From Prunella strophiata (taxonomy: Eukaryota; Chordata; Aves; Passeriformes; Prunellidae), in assembly GCA_036583965.1 (NCBI GenBank), contig JAZBQD010000001.1, positions 30,166,597-30,230,596 of the forward strand: DNA of 64,000 nucleotides, given 5' to 3'. The position numbers were made by a program, and so were the translations under genes. Shown here in pieces: positions 39,191 through 54,808 of this stretch. The stretch's first letter is position 1. The number at the start of each line of letters is the position of its first letter. The notes beneath the pieces were generated by a model that saw nothing but the letters and a program-made list of their open reading frames with translations, was not told the DNA's origin and did no database searches.

Positions 39191-41684
39191 CAGAAGTCCC
39201 CCAGTGGAGCACCACGTCATGTCAAAGGAGAGTGAGGACATTTAGAATATATTTGTGGTCAAAAACTTTATTGGTGCTATGACTCAAAGAAGGGCTTTCT
39301 AAACTGAGATGCATTTAACAAGCATCTTGTGTTTAGTAGATGAATACAGATACTGTAAGAAAATATTTTTTTTCTTACTGTGGGACTCACTAGGTTAATA
39401 AATGGAAGCCACTTGAAGTAAGAAAAAGTATGCTATACTCTCTGTCCCTTTTAAGATGCTTGACATCTTTGTTTCTAATTTAGTCTTAGTGATTTGCTTT
39501 AATTATGGTGTTTGTTCCCCAAGGTATATATGTGATAGGCATCTGTGTTATTTTGCTATTTGTTCATGCCTGTTTCAGTAAAGAAGGCTTTAACTGCTTA
39601 TTCCCTTCTGGGCTGTGTGACTAAACCGTAAAGGAGAAAACTCTTCTGCCATGAATGAAAATTGCTTTTACTAAATCATACATGTGGCTTTTCTATAGTT
39701 TTACTTTAGTACTACATCACTGAAACAGAGTTAAAAAGCCTAACCATAACCAACTTAATTTTCTTTTTTGCTGTACTGTTCAAAATATGTATTAAAGGAA
39801 TATAAACAGACACTGCTACATCAAATTTGTGCCAAATTTATCTTTTTCTTCTAGACTTCATAAAATTTGGTTTGCTCTAGAAGTGAATCTGAGGGAATTC
39901 AATATTAAAGAGGAGCTTCCAGTGAAGCAAAATAATTTGAAAAAACCCTACCGCTTTAAGCAGTTTTATGAACAAAGAAAATTTACATGCCCAAGTTGAT
40001 ACATATTACATTGAAATACAATTGGAAAGTGCAGTCAGTGGTGTCTTCAAATGATGCAATACTAATGAACTTTTAAATATTGAGTGGTTTCTCTTAATTA
40101 TTTAGTAATTTTTGTTATTTATGTTTTAGCAGCATCAACTGGTATTTCTGTACATAGCTGTAATTTCATTTTAAGATTTACTCTCATCAATGGACATTCC
40201 TTCTGATGGAAAGTGCACATTTTACGGTTTTTTCATATAATGTATTGTTGTGCAGTCTAAAAACTGTTATGAATATAGGAAACAAAAGCTTCCTGATTTT
40301 TCATATGATCAGTTCTTTTAAGTTTTATATTTATTGATACTAAGAATTAAGATATATTTTTATCTTATTTCTGTAATGGATTTGGCTTTTCCTTCACCAT
40401 TCAGAAAGCAGATTTGCAAAAATTAAAATTGTAAGTTAGGAAAATTCTCTGAATTTCTAAAATTTTCAATAGCTTCTTAAATTTCTGAAGTTTCTACAGT
40501 AGCAGCTGTAGTAAGATTAACATCAGTACTTTCTTGAAGTTGCAGTAGAAGTAATTTCTTCTGTGGTGATTTATGAAAGTTTTACATACATATCTTCAAA
40601 ACACTTGACAAAATGCAACTAGATTAATATGTCTTAAAATAAACATTTTCCCTTTTTAAAAATAAATAAATACATACATAGGTAAGAATTGGCATCCATC
40701 TTAGTCTTTGCATGCCTTGTCATTAAAAAGTAAGAGGAAAAAAAAAGGGAAAAAAAGCATTAGGAGTAGTCTGACACAATGTGGCCAAAATACAGGAGTC
40801 CACTTCCTTACCTAGGAAGTATAACTGTAAATACATATTGTATAGTTATTTCAAGTACTGAATTGGGTGTACAGAAGCTTTCCCATTATTGTGGGGAACA
40901 TTTAATGTAAAGTTGTCCAGACAGCTGTCACTGTGATTGCAAAGCTGGTTGAAAGTCTGACTGAGCGTGGAACTCCTCCTTCTTATTCTGTGTGGTCACA
41001 ATGGCAGTGACTGCACTGGGACACAGATTGTTCATTCATACTAAGGCTTTGATCTGAAGTTTGCAAGGGGCTTTACAGCTCCTATTAAGAGGTGAAATGA
41101 TACATAAAAACCACTCAAGTTATTTTCAACTCTGTTGCAATTTCAAAAATCCTGGAAATATATGAAGGCTTCTGTGGGAACTTTCATATTAATATACTCA
41201 CAGAAACCATTTCAGAAAACATTAAAATGCATTTTTTGCTCTCTCCCACTCATTTTATGACTATTCAAGGAATAATTCCAGTAGAAACATTTTGATGCAT
41301 TAGAAACATTTTAAGCCAACCAGAAATAAGCAAGAATAATAAATACATGATGTAAACTGATGACAAAAATAATTCTTTAAACAACAGTAAGGTCTTTTGA
41401 AGTGACAAGTGGTACATCATGTGGTAAAAGTGTCGTGCACAGTGTTGGCTTCAGTGTTAATTGCAGCAAAGCTTTAGGGATGCTGGGAACACCTTGTCAA
41501 AGTTTTGCCCCATATATGTAAAATTAAATGGAATTATTTTGTTACCACTCTTGTAGTCACTCTTGCTCATTAAAGTAGTCTATGCCTAATATAACTGTAC
41601 AACTGGGCTTCATAACTACTAGTTTTGTTGTAAAAATTGTATGGATAATCAAAGATGCTCTTTCAAAGTACTTATAAATATTAG

Positions 41685-43860
41685 AGAATCACAGACTCAT
41701 TTATTTTAGAAATGACCTTTAAGTTCTCCACTAAACCATGTCTCTAAGTGCCACAACTATACATCTTTTAAATACCTCCAGGGATGGTGACTCAACCACC
41801 TCCCTGGGCAGCCTCTTTCGATGTGTGACAATGTTTCAGTGAAAAATTGTTCCCTGGTAGCCAATCTAACCTTCCCCTGGCACAACTTGAGGCCATTCCC
41901 TCTTGTTCTGTCACTTATATTCAGGAGAAGAGGTCGATCCCCACTTTGCTACAGCCTGTCCCTAGGGAGTGGCAGAGAGTGATAAGGTCCTTCCTGAGCC
42001 TGCTTTTGTCCAGGCTGAACACCCCCAGCCCCCCTGTGCTCCAGGCCCTTCCCCAGCTGTTCCCTTCTGTGGATTTGCCCCAGCCCCTCGCTGTCTTGCA
42101 CTGTGAGGCCCAGAGCTGGGCATGGGCTGTCACCACCCAGGGGACACAGCACCAGGGCTGAGTGCACAGGGCTGGTCCCTTCCCTGCTCCTGCTGGCCAC
42201 ACTCTTCCTGTTACAAGGCTGGAAGCTCTTGGCCTCCTTGGCCACTGTGGCACATGCTAGCTCACGGTGAGCTGGCTGCTGATCAGCAGCTTCAGGTCCT
42301 TTTCCAGTGAACAGCTTGACAGCTGCTCTTCTCCAAGCCTGTAGCACTGCATGGGGTTGTTGTGACCCAAGTGCAGGACAAGGCATTTGGCCTTGTTGAA
42401 CCTCAGACAATTGGCCTCAGCTCATGGATGCAGCCTGTTCAGATCCCTCTGCAGAGCCTACCTACCCTCTAGCAGGCCAACACTTCTGCTCAACCTGGTG
42501 TCATCTGTGAGCTTACTGAGGACTCACTCAATTCCCTTGGTCACATCATAGATCAAGATATTTGCTGCGCTCCTTGGGCTCAGCCATCCAGCCTCCCTTT
42601 TACCCAGCTAGTCCAAGCTATGGGCAGCTTGTTTCTCCAGTAGAGTGCTGTAGCAAATGGTGTAAAAAGTTTGACTAAAGTCTGGGTAGCCTTCACAGCC
42701 TTTCCCTCATCTACCACGCAAGTCACCTTGTCATAGAAGGAGATCAGATTGGTCAAGAAGCACTGCCTTTCATAAACCCAAACGGGCTGGACCTGATCCT
42801 GTGGTGTCCTACATCTGCTCTGTGCTGGCTCAAGATGTTGTGCCCCATGACCTTCCCCAGCATCAAGGTCAGGCTGACAGGCTTGTAGTTGCATGAATCC
42901 TCTTTCTGATCCTTCTTGTAGATGGGTGTCATATTTCTTAACTTCCCGTGAGGTGGAACCTCTCCAGTTAACCAGGTCTGCTGATAAATGATGGAAAGTA
43001 GCTTGGTGAGCACTTCTGCCACTTCCCTCAGTATCTTTGGGTGGATTCCATGCAGCCCTCTCAATTTATCTCTAAATGGTGTAGTATTTTACTGACCATT
43101 TCCCTTTGGATTGTGGGGGCTTCATTCTGCTCCCCGTCTGTCTTCCAGCTCAGGGTGCTGGGTACCCAGAGAACAACTGCTCTTACTATTAAACACTGCA
43201 AAGCAAAACAGGTGTTAAGTACCCCAGACTTCTCCTCATTCTTTGTCATTATGTTTCCCCCCATCCAATAAAAGATGGACATTCTACTTAGCTCTCCTTC
43301 TGTTGCTAATACATTTCTAGAAACGTTTCTTATTGTCTTTTATGCCAGTAACCAGATTTAGTTCTAGTTGGGCTTTGGCCCTTCTAGTTTTCTCCCTGCA
43401 TAACCTCACAACATCCTTGAAGCCCTCCCGAGTTCCCTTCTTCCAAAGATGATGCACTTTTATTCCTGAATTCCAGCCAAAGTTCTCTATTCAGCCAGGC
43501 TGATGGTCTTCCCTGCTGGCTCATCTTCTGACACATAGGGATGGCCTGCTTCAGTGCATTTAAAATTTCCATCTTGAATCATGTCCAGCCTTCCTGGACT
43601 CTTTTGCCCTTCAAGACTTTATCCCAAGGGTCTTTCTCAGCCAGCATCATAAACAGGCCATAGCCTGCCCTCTGGGAGTCCTGCTGGCCCCCTCATTATT
43701 TCTCCAGAAATCAAAATCTGTTATTTTGTGATTGCTGTGCCCAAGACAACCTCCTATTGTCACATCAGCCACCAGTCCTTCTCTGTTTAGAAAAACATCT
43801 CTGGTGGGGTGCCCTCCCTAGCTGGCTCATTTACCAGATGTGCATGTCAGTTGTTGGAGT
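41685..43860 (-). mobile_element. CR1 LINE, long but decayed copy, minus orientation
   Basis: About 2.2 kb of CR1 retrotransposon lies on the minus strand, its 3' end near 41685 (AGAATCACAGACTCATT, then ACCTTTAAG). Going up in coordinates (3' to 5' in the element) it contains the 3' UTR, the C-terminal ORF2 region (minus-strand NRKSVASRSREG then HSALV, near 42130-42290), the catalytic DD box remnant, RT core segments and the linker before RT (PSAWLNRELWLEFRNK at 43384-43572). The endonuclease domain and 5' end are missing. Several frameshifts and an apparent internal deletion near 42560 show it is dead. The 5' boundary is approximate; 43860-44040 is not recognisable. Confidence 0.92.
42490..43064 (-). 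pseudogene. CR1 ORF2 reverse transcriptase remnant
   Basis: Minus-strand frames give successive pieces of a CR1 reverse transcriptase, the enzyme that copies element RNA at a nicked target site. One frame (43064-42753) reads HPKILREVAEVLTKLLSIIY, then TPIYKKDQKED and KPVSLTLMLGKVM, then FGFMKG. A second frame (from about 42780 down to 42580) continues LTNLISFYDKVTCVVDEGKA. The frame change near 42770 is a frameshift. The expected YLDFSKAFD box is destroyed, and the FADD box near 42490-42520 survives only as LTDD in a third frame. Sequence expected between these, including the PQGS motif, appears deleted near 42560. It cannot encode active enzyme. Confidence 0.88.
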
Positions 43861-44633
43861 ATTGATCCTGTCACTTTTTTAGGGGGAGGTGCCCATTGCA
43901 TTTAGTTCCATCATTACTGTAATTTTTATCTAGTTATATGAAATCTTTCCTCTCATTGCTATTTCATTGATCTTATCATAGTTTCTCCTGTCCTTTTGTG
44001 GTATAAATGTATGAAACCATGCATGGAAGGGGAATAAAAACAATTCTAATAGTCTGTTGTCTTTTTCAGAAGTGAAACCTTTGCTGCTCTAATGGGGTGA
44101 AATCCTATAGGACATGCCATGTGATTTTAATATAAAGCAGGGAGTTTTATTAGTATTGTTACTGGTCCTGGAGACCCTAGTGCACTACTAAGAAATACAG
44201 CACTTCTGGTTTTGGGAAACTTGGTGTAAAGATGAGTTTCTAATTGGCTTCCTTTCTTCAGCAGGTTGAATTGTGCAGTGATAAACATTAGTGGCCATAT
44301 TTTTCTGCCAGCTCAGATGTCAGCTACTGGTGAAAAGAAAAATAAAAAATCCAAACGGAAAGTTTAAGTTAGAACATTTAAAATCTTGTATAATCTGTCT
44401 GTGAAAAAATTAATGATTTCTTCGCTGTCATGCCCTACTGACAAAATCATAATTTGAAATTAAAAAAAGGGTGCTGTGTTTGTCTTTGAAATGGACAACT
44501 TAAACATTGAAAGAGAGGGATGATCTCTGAAATTAAGGAAGTTTAAAGGATATGAATAGCAGAAACAACAGTTTTGGTATTAGGTGAACAAAAGTCACAA
44601 ATCAGAATTGTCCATTGTGCTAAGTGTTTTGCC

Positions 44634-44648
44634 AAAAAAAAAAAAAAA
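44634..44648 (+). repeat. A15 homopolymer
   Basis: Fifteen consecutive A between TTTTGCC and TGAAGATG. Confidence 0.9.
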
Positions 44649-45624
44649 TGAAGATGTGTTATGCATTAGGTAATTTGTCAGATATTGTACATTTTTGAAA
44701 AGGACAGTGACATAAAAGTAGAGCTGCTAGCTGCAACCTTAGCTGACCTTAACTAAAAATTGCTCTCTATCCTGGTTATAAGCCTCTGCAATTCCATTAG
44801 CTTCAGTGAATTTCTCCAGCTTTTGCAGGAACCTAATCTGGAGTTAAGGGTTGGTGCAGGGCTGTTGATTCTGCTCCTCTGTACTTCCTGTTGGTAGGGT
44901 GCACTGTGGCTCAGTGTGTGGCCTACCTTATTTTGACAAAATCCTTTGTTCTCATTAGTGCCGCACAGAAAATTATCCAGTCGGGTTCTCAAATTACATC
45001 CACTGTTTCTGTAGCTAAAACTGTGTTTGTAAAGTATGAGGTATTGTCTGCTCTCCTGTATGTTAACATTTGGCTTCTCTTCCCTTCTGCCTGCTCTTGT
45101 AAATCAATTTTATTTGAACTGTAACAGAAGTGTCTCATAACTTCAATGCCTTTTCAAATAGCCTTTGAAAAACAATTTTAATAAAATTTCCTGTAGCACT
45201 GAAGCTTCTTAAAATATGAAACTATTGTACATCAAGGAGAATTTTGCTGTATACATTCATGCATCTAGAGACAGGAGAGAGCATGCTGTAATTAACTTGT
45301 TTGACCTGAAATGTATACAAGGAATGGAAAATTTGGCTGCATGTGTAATGACCTGGTAGTCCAGGTAATTTCCTTTATGCCTTAAGTTAGGTACCTGACA
45401 TTCATAACGCATAGAATCTTGCTTGTTGAGCAGTCTAGCATTATACTTGCAGAACTACTGCTATACTAACTGGTATTGCATTCATGTTCAGTGATTTATT
45501 TGATCTAGAAAGCCAACAAATTTCTGCTTTTCTAAAAGGATGTTTTCTAGGGCTCCAAATGTTCAAATGATCTACGTTCTAGTTTCCTTCTATTACAGTT
45601 GAGATGAACACATGATCATTTGCA

Positions 45625-45700
45625 ATATATGTGTGTATATATATGTATATATGGTGGGACATTATGTATATATAGTATATACATCAACATATATTGGGAC
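45625..45700. repeat. AT/GT dinucleotide-rich region with small palindrome
   Basis: Mixed (TA)n and (GT)n with a 9-bp palindromic stem (ATGTATATA, 45664-45672, against TATATACAT, 45676-45684). ATATGGTGGGACAT and ATATATTGGGACAT form an imperfect direct repeat. Confidence 0.8.
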
Positions 45701-46084
45701 ATGATTTTCACTTTGGTCTATGACTACAACATTGGACTATGGCTTCAACAACCTGTTCTAGAAACCTCACAAATAAATCACTGATGATACTTAGGGAAGT
45801 TACCACCTTCCTTAGATAAAAGTATATTTATAAAGTACCAGTTTGTATAGAGTAAGCTTTGGATCTGTCCCACTGTCAAATAGAGCATAAAATAAGAAGC
45901 TAAAATTTGCAATGGCTGCCTGATACACACAAGGGTATTTTAATTAACCTGCATGCAGAAATTAACCCTTAGAGTACTGCTTCAAATTCTTCAATTTATT
46001 TTGTTATTTAATTTTACCAGTGGGCTATGCTGCTTTTCTACTCAGTTCATAGTACTGTACATAAAGTACATTAAATGGCCATAC

Positions 46085-46129
46085 AAAAAAAAAAAAAAAA
46101 AAAGAAGTGAGAAAAAGAAAAAAAAAATC
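46085..46129 (+). repeat. A19 run and A/G-rich low complexity
   Basis: Nineteen A (46085-46103) followed by GAAGTGAGAAAAAGAAAAAAA. The lysine-rich reading frame across it is a composition artefact. It lies about 520 bases before the S2 exon. Confidence 0.9.
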
Positions 46130-46584
46130 CAATCAACTTTTTATAAACAAGGGATTCTACAAGACTAAGTACTCCAGGTTGCTAATGGGTAATGTATTCC
46201 TAAGCAACTATTTTTTGTTAAAGGTTTTCTGAATTAAAAGCATGTAATGTTTCACTGTACCTGTGTACTTGTTAGGTTTCTTCCTAAAGTATCATAGGTG
46301 TGTCTCCTTTAGAAAGAAGTCAGTTCTTTAAGGGTTAATGTGGGGTTAAGCAATCCTGAGGTATTCTCCTGCTTGTCCTCTCCTAAAGGTATCTGCATGT
46401 TAATTCTCAAATATTACCTGAACAGGTGAATATAAATACTGTATGAATGACTAACTGAATGAATGAAATAATTCCTTTGAAATGCTTGCTTGTACCTTGT
46501 AAACGACTGGAAAACAGAAACCTGATTTCTGGATCAAGGTCTTTAATGAAATGCATACAATTCTCAGCAGAGTGGAAACTCACA

Positions 46585-46768
<184 letters not shown>

Positions 46769-47622
46769 TGATTGAAATAGAGATTGTATTTTCTTTGAAA
46801 GAAGGACAATTAATATCTTCTTTAATGCAAAAAATACTAGCATTGTTTTGAAATGTGTAAGTCAAAGTTTTAAGACTTAGATAGAACTGCTCCGTTAAAT
46901 TACTTCATGATATTTCAGTTCTTTGATACATTTCAGTTTTTTCCCTTTATTTGTATATTTACATTTAATGTTTATATAAAGAAAATGTTTTCATTACTTT
47001 TTAATTATTAATCAAATGCAAATGGTGGTTTCACCTTATTTAAGCATATAGGCAAGTTCTAACTATGATGCCCTTGGCATCTAAGCTTGCCAGTTTCCCT
47101 GGGCTGATTTTGTATTCAGGAGAGAGAAATGACCACATCCATGGTTCCATTCAAAAGCCTGAAATGCTGCTGCAGTCCTGAACTGTGCCTTGTAGGAGTC
47201 ACCCTGCTGATCTCCTCGGGACATGTAATAATGGGACTCTGTAAACCACTCTGTATTGAGAAATCTATGAACAGCAAAGACATGATAAGACTGCTACCAG
47301 CATATTTGGTGTGCTGGAACAAAGGTGATGTACTTCAAAAAACTTTATAATTGCCTACACTTTTCTAATATTATTGATACATTGTCAATAAATGTGGAAA
47401 AAGTATTTCTAGCACAGATATTACAACTGATAATGTAGATGATCTCTTTAGTTAGACCTTTCATTTTAATCTCAGTGTTATTAACAAGGAATTCACAATG
47501 CAGACTTCTTTCCAGTGAGACTTTTTTTTGTTTGGACTGACCTAAAACATCAGTTACTGCACTAACTTTTGAGTTTAGTATTTCAGAGCAGATACCTGCA
47601 AATCAGCGTGAGAATAATCTGA

Positions 47623-49950
<2,328 letters not shown>

Positions 49951-50008
49951 CATACAAGTTGTTTTGCACATACAAGGGTTTTGCACAACATACAAGGGTT
50001 TTGCACAA
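49951..50008 (+). repeat. Minisatellite, 20-bp unit, about three copies
   Basis: CATACAAGGGTTTTGCACAA occurs twice perfectly (49969-49988 and 49989-50008), preceded by a diverged 18-base version (49951-49968, CATACAAGTTGTTTTGCA). There are no unique spacers, so this is a simple tandem array. Confidence 0.93.
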
Positions 50009-51330
50009 GTTGTCCCTATGTGTATGTGGGATTAGCAAGAGGTTTGCCTTTTAGTGAGGCAAGTAAATAGAGAGAGTGCTTAAGGTTAGGCACTGTGAAA
50101 GTCATTCAACATTGGCACATTTTAAGAATTTCTTAAAGATGTAGCAGGTTTCCTTTGTTCGCTTTAGGTCTCAAGATAATTTAGGAGAGAAATAAAATGC
50201 ACCATCTGCAATGCATAAATAATAAACTTTGCCTTTGGAGCAGTAAGTGCTTACAGAAAGATGTGAAGCATAGCAGAGGACATGCTCTGGATCTATCATC
50301 TGTTCATGAACTGTAGTGGAAAGCCAGTGGATTTTTTCTGTTCTTATGCTAGCTCAGAAATGCCATCATTAACCTGTTATGTAGCTCTCAGTATGTGAAG
50401 CTTTCTCCTTTCCCCGATTCTCTCTTGTATTCAGCTGTTCTCAACATACATTTTTGCATCTTGAAATGCTGTATATGAATTAAATTTTCAATCAGTATTC
50501 ATAAAAGATGTTTCAAATCTAGTGTTCTACCTAGATTCCAGTTTACAGACAACATTTGGTATTGAAAGACAGATCAGATTTTTCTTTTTCAAAAGGTTTC
50601 TAGGAATGTCTTTATGATCAATGCCTAAAGTAAAGCTGAAGGCAAAACAGCACTTCAAACCTGAAAAATACCAGATTTTTAGATTTGGTAAATCCTTCAG
50701 AAAGGGTTTCTGTGGTATCATTTTTGCATGCACAGGACAGCATAAGAAAAGAATGCATTTGGCATATGGAAATAGCTACACATTATTGAAAAATTGGGGG
50801 AAGTACAGATAGGAAAGACATTTTTAATGAATCTGTAATAATTCAGTGATGTACAGTGCTTTATCCTTCTCCTTATCTTATGTTCTGACTTGAAAACTGT
50901 ACAGATGTGAACATCAGTGTGTTTCTGGATGCTCATTTTCATCTAGATCCCCATGACATTTTTTCCAACACTATTTTGCAAACAGTAGCATTTGTGTAGA
51001 TACTTGCTCATAAACTGCAGCTGTGCTTTATCAAATCATATGTATTGCTTGCACAACTCTATACAAAAAACTTTCTGATAATGGTAGGACACTTCTCCAG
51101 GTGCAGGATTCTACAGAGTGGAGAGAATCTTCCCAAGGGAAGAATGATTTACAGGTGATTTTTAACAGTGAATCTCAACCAAATTATTTCTGTGCGTTGC
51201 TGAGTTTGTGTATTTTGTTTACAGTCTAAGTGAAGGTAGGCTAAAAGGGTTGTTGGACAGAAAAGAATTTGCAATGGGAGGAATATGGTATGGTAAATAT
51301 TTTTTTAATTTTATATTTTCATTTTTTACG

Positions 51331-51346
51331 TTTTTTTTTTTTTTTT
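51331..51346 (+). repeat. T16 homopolymer
   Basis: Sixteen consecutive T following ATTTTTTACG. Confidence 0.9.
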
Positions 51347-53604
51347 AATTGTCATAATTTGAGTATCCTAGCTAAGTTTCAGATTCAGAACTTTTTTTCC
51401 TTTGGATACCTTACAGTCTGAAAAACTGGAGAGTCCTACAACAAGTGAATGTCTTCCAGTAAAAGTCTTAGTAAAGACTTAACAACGCTTTACACATTTA
51501 AAACTGCTACTCTGTCCTCTATGATAGCAAAGCCAATTCAAATAACTGAAATGTACTTGTATCCTTATGAAAAAGGAAATATTGATTTTATGATCTGACT
51601 GTATTGAACTAAATTGCCTTGACAGGATTGTATTGTTAGAGGGGGATTTAACATAAGAAACATGATCTTGGCTTCACATTTGCAAGAATATGTGAATGAG
51701 GAACAATCAGCCTTAGATTGTGATATTAATAGAAAGTTATTAATACAACATAATATATGAATTTGATAGGTTCTCATTATTGAATCACAGAAATGAAAGA
51801 TAAAAAAGGTCTTTTAAACAATCTTACTTCCTTTTTCTGGCCATATATTTAATCTTTTCTACTGTACAGAACACCAAGTAATAGAAACTGTGATTCCTAT
51901 AAATTCTATTATCAGGAAGATTTTTTCTTCATCCTTATTCCCTGTCAATGCCTTTTAGTTGAGGTTGCTGCTGATGCTGTAGTTTTTTGTTTTTTTAAAA
52001 ATAATTTGAAATATATAGTGGGGGAAAGAAGACAGACAACAGATGCAAATATAGACACATGCAAAGCATAGAGAACAAATCTCTTCAGGTGCTGATTAGC
52101 ACAGTTAGGGAAGGGGATCCTTTTTTTCCAGTGTTTGCTCAAATTGTGTCCAGGTCCTGTTACAGACATGTCAATTAATTTTGGATGAGACTTGTGGTTT
52201 CAGTATCAATGCCTGGTCTGAGAAGAGTGTTTCCAACAACTCTGGTGGGAATTCAGCTTTCTTGGTGAATCAGAGCATGAAATTGGTTTAGAGATGGATG
52301 ACTTGGGAGAAAAAGTGGATGTGTCTTATTAAGGTAGTTAAGGTGATGGTGTGAAGCCTTCTGCCCATCCAGCAAGTGTTCTTCAAGATGAAGCTTTAGT
52401 TAAAAATCTTTACATGAAAACGACGTTTGTTTTAATGCCCTGTAGACTTCCTTGCCATAATCTCTACAGAACAGCTCAGCCTGGAGGCATATTTGAATCA
52501 GTAGAACACTTTATTCCTTTGGGAAAACTTAGATAGTTTAATAGAATTTAGTTACACTGACACAAAGAAGCCTTCTGATAACTTGGTTATAGGGATACCA
52601 CTTTGACTCTGCATTCATTTACTGGATTTTGGTGCATCTGCAGGTCGCAAAGCTCCCTTGCTCAGCACCTGAAATTTGCAGTCATTTGCAATGACTTTAT
52701 TGCTAAGTGTTGTGCATTTCTGCCATCTATTGGTGGAATCCTTGAATGCACATCCAAATTCTAAAATATTTCTTATAAAATTAGCATCTTTTATAGCACT
52801 TTGATGTTTTTTTTTTTGGTCAGTTTTCTTAAATGATGCATTATTTTATATATAATGGAAGCCAAATTCTCCAAAATTTCCTAGAAGAATTTTATTTTAT
52901 GTATGTGTGCATGTGTATTGCTTTTATATATGGTCACATTTCTTTCTACACTTCAAATGCCTTCAAACAGGTATCAATGAATTTAATGAAAATAGTTTTG
53001 GATGCTCAGTGTGCTTGGTGATTTGTCAGTAATCTGTCATTGAATGGACTGTATCACATTGGCATTGTATTGAAGACAATTTTTTTGCTTTTTTTTCTGG
53101 GCACCTTAATCAGTTCAGGTTTCACAGAATATGTATATTTTGATAGGGCCCCAGTTAAAGTAATATTTACTTCCTAACAGGCATTTATTTGAGTTGCTGC
53201 AGTGTTAAGACCCCAAGGTAACCTTGTGACAAGTATGTATTTGCCTAATCCATGACAGATTTTTATGGGTGTTGTTGCATTCATTTGTGACCATACTCTT
53301 CTCTCTCTCCTCCACTGATGAGAAGTCAAATAAGTAGCCAAAGGACACTGGAGCAGAGCAGAAGCAGATGGACAGCACTAGTTTCAATTGTCATTAGTGT
53401 CTGTCATCTGACATGCATAGAAACTGTGTTCTTGCTTCCCTGCCTCTGTGAACTCAAAGCAAACAGGATAATTTAAATCAATTGTTCCCAGTCTGTCTCT
53501 GTCTGTGAGTGGTGCTTAACATTGCACAGAAAAATCACCCTGATAACATTCTGCTTTCAATTCTTCTCTGATGGGATGGGGTGATAGGCAGAGGGGTATC
53601 TTGA

Positions 53605-53622
53605 TTTTTTTTTTTTTTTTTT
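53605..53622 (+). repeat. T18 homopolymer
   Basis: Eighteen consecutive T following TATCTTGA. Confidence 0.9.
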
Positions 53623-54777
53623 CATGTGTGAATGAGTGGCAGGCTTAGCCCAAAAGTAGTCCTAGTTTCTGAATTTTAAGGAGCGGTTGAAAGTTAATAT
53701 CATAGCTGATAACAGTTCTATAGCTTTAAAAAGTGGTTCCTACTGTATTTGCCAGGCTGGATGGACTAATTTGACCTCTTTCATCTATAACCTGACTGAG
53801 CAAGAATGTATCTTCAGTGAAAGAAAATAAACAGTCCAGTCCTAAATTAATAGTTAAATACAAGCAAATGTTACCTATAAATGAATGCATATTGTTTGTT
53901 GCCATCCTGCTTTACACAATTCCCAGCCCTGCTTGTCACTAACTTACTCTCTTCATTATCAAGAATTTCATCCTCATATATCATTGCTGAACATTATGAG
54001 GCTATAAAAATTATTATTAGGCTAATTAGAATATTAATAGAAATATTAAATAGCTTAAGGTCAAGAACACATTCCTGACAAGACTCCCAGGGGAGACATG
54101 CCAGATACATTTTAAGACTCCCTGGGGTTTAGTCCATTTAGTGAGTGCCATGGCAATGCTGTGTAAATTACATCAGTATTTATAGCTCTGTCACTCAAAC
54201 ATGTCATTTAATGGAAAAGCAAATAGCATGTGATGCTTTTCTAAATGTATACTTAAAATATAATTACTTTGTAGTAGAATTCTTTGTTTTGTCTGAGATT
54301 AATTAATAGGCCATGGTTGTTTCTTTTGAGCTTGTGGAAATAACATGAACATTTTCTGGAACTTCTATAAACTACATATGCCATACTTGCCTAGAACCAA
54401 CTCTAAGTAGCCCACAGAGTTTTAAAAACTATTGGATGCGAGTTATCCAGACATGATGACTTAGAAATGTCTGGCTTAATAGAGATGTTTATTTGCATTC
54501 TCCTTAGTCACGTTAAGAAGTCAAGTATGCAATCATTTTATTAGCTTTTTCTAAGTTATGAAATAAAATATGCTTGGGAAACTTCTGCTTTTTCTCCACC
54601 ATTACTGAAATGCCCACCATGTTTCTAGTCATTCAGTGCTACAATTAAAATCAATTAAAATGTCTTTGCAATGCAGTAAGTCTGTGGTTGGTTAACATAT
54701 TGTTAACATAAATGTTTTGTTCTTTTTGAATTCTGCTGGTTTTAAACTGAAAAAAACATATTACTGTTATGGACTGG

Positions 54778-54778
<1 letters not shown>

Positions 54779-54808
<30 letters not shown>
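54779..54808 (+). repeat. T30 homopolymer
   Basis: Thirty consecutive T following GGACTGGC, the second longest homopolymer in the window. Confidence 0.95.

Larger units (their letters stand above)
24880..41684. other. Long intronic stretch without recognised genes
   Basis: Nearly 17 kb of AT-rich, mostly unique sequence. It holds T20 at 33259, A15 at 34611, T17 at 38256, an imperfect AT-rich hairpin at 30697-30742, a pyrimidine tract at 32312-32377 and a 12-bp hairpin at 39150-39190. The longest open frames (about 108-123 codons) have no recognisable domains. Confidence 0.55.
43861..46584. other. Intronic sequence before the S2 exon
   Basis: AT-rich intron with A15 at 44634-44648, an AT-dinucleotide region at 45625-45690 and A19 at 46085-46103. 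No additional exon or RNA gene was recognised. Confidence 0.55.

Noticed and set aside
41949..42410. A 153-codon minus-strand frame, the longest in the window
   Set aside because: It lies inside the CR1 element. Only the NRKSVASRSRE segment is real reverse-transcriptase ORF; the rest is out of frame.
49951..50008. CRISPR-like direct repeats
   Set aside because: The units abut without spacers and the host is a vertebrate. It is a minisatellite.
51781..51841. TGAATCACAGAAATG and nearby AAAAAAGGTCTTTTAAAC, resembling a reversed CR1 3' end
   Set aside because: Similarity is limited to short AT-rich words, and the diagnostic CR1 sequence that should follow is absent. AGAATCACAGAATCC at 49093 was rejected for the same reason.
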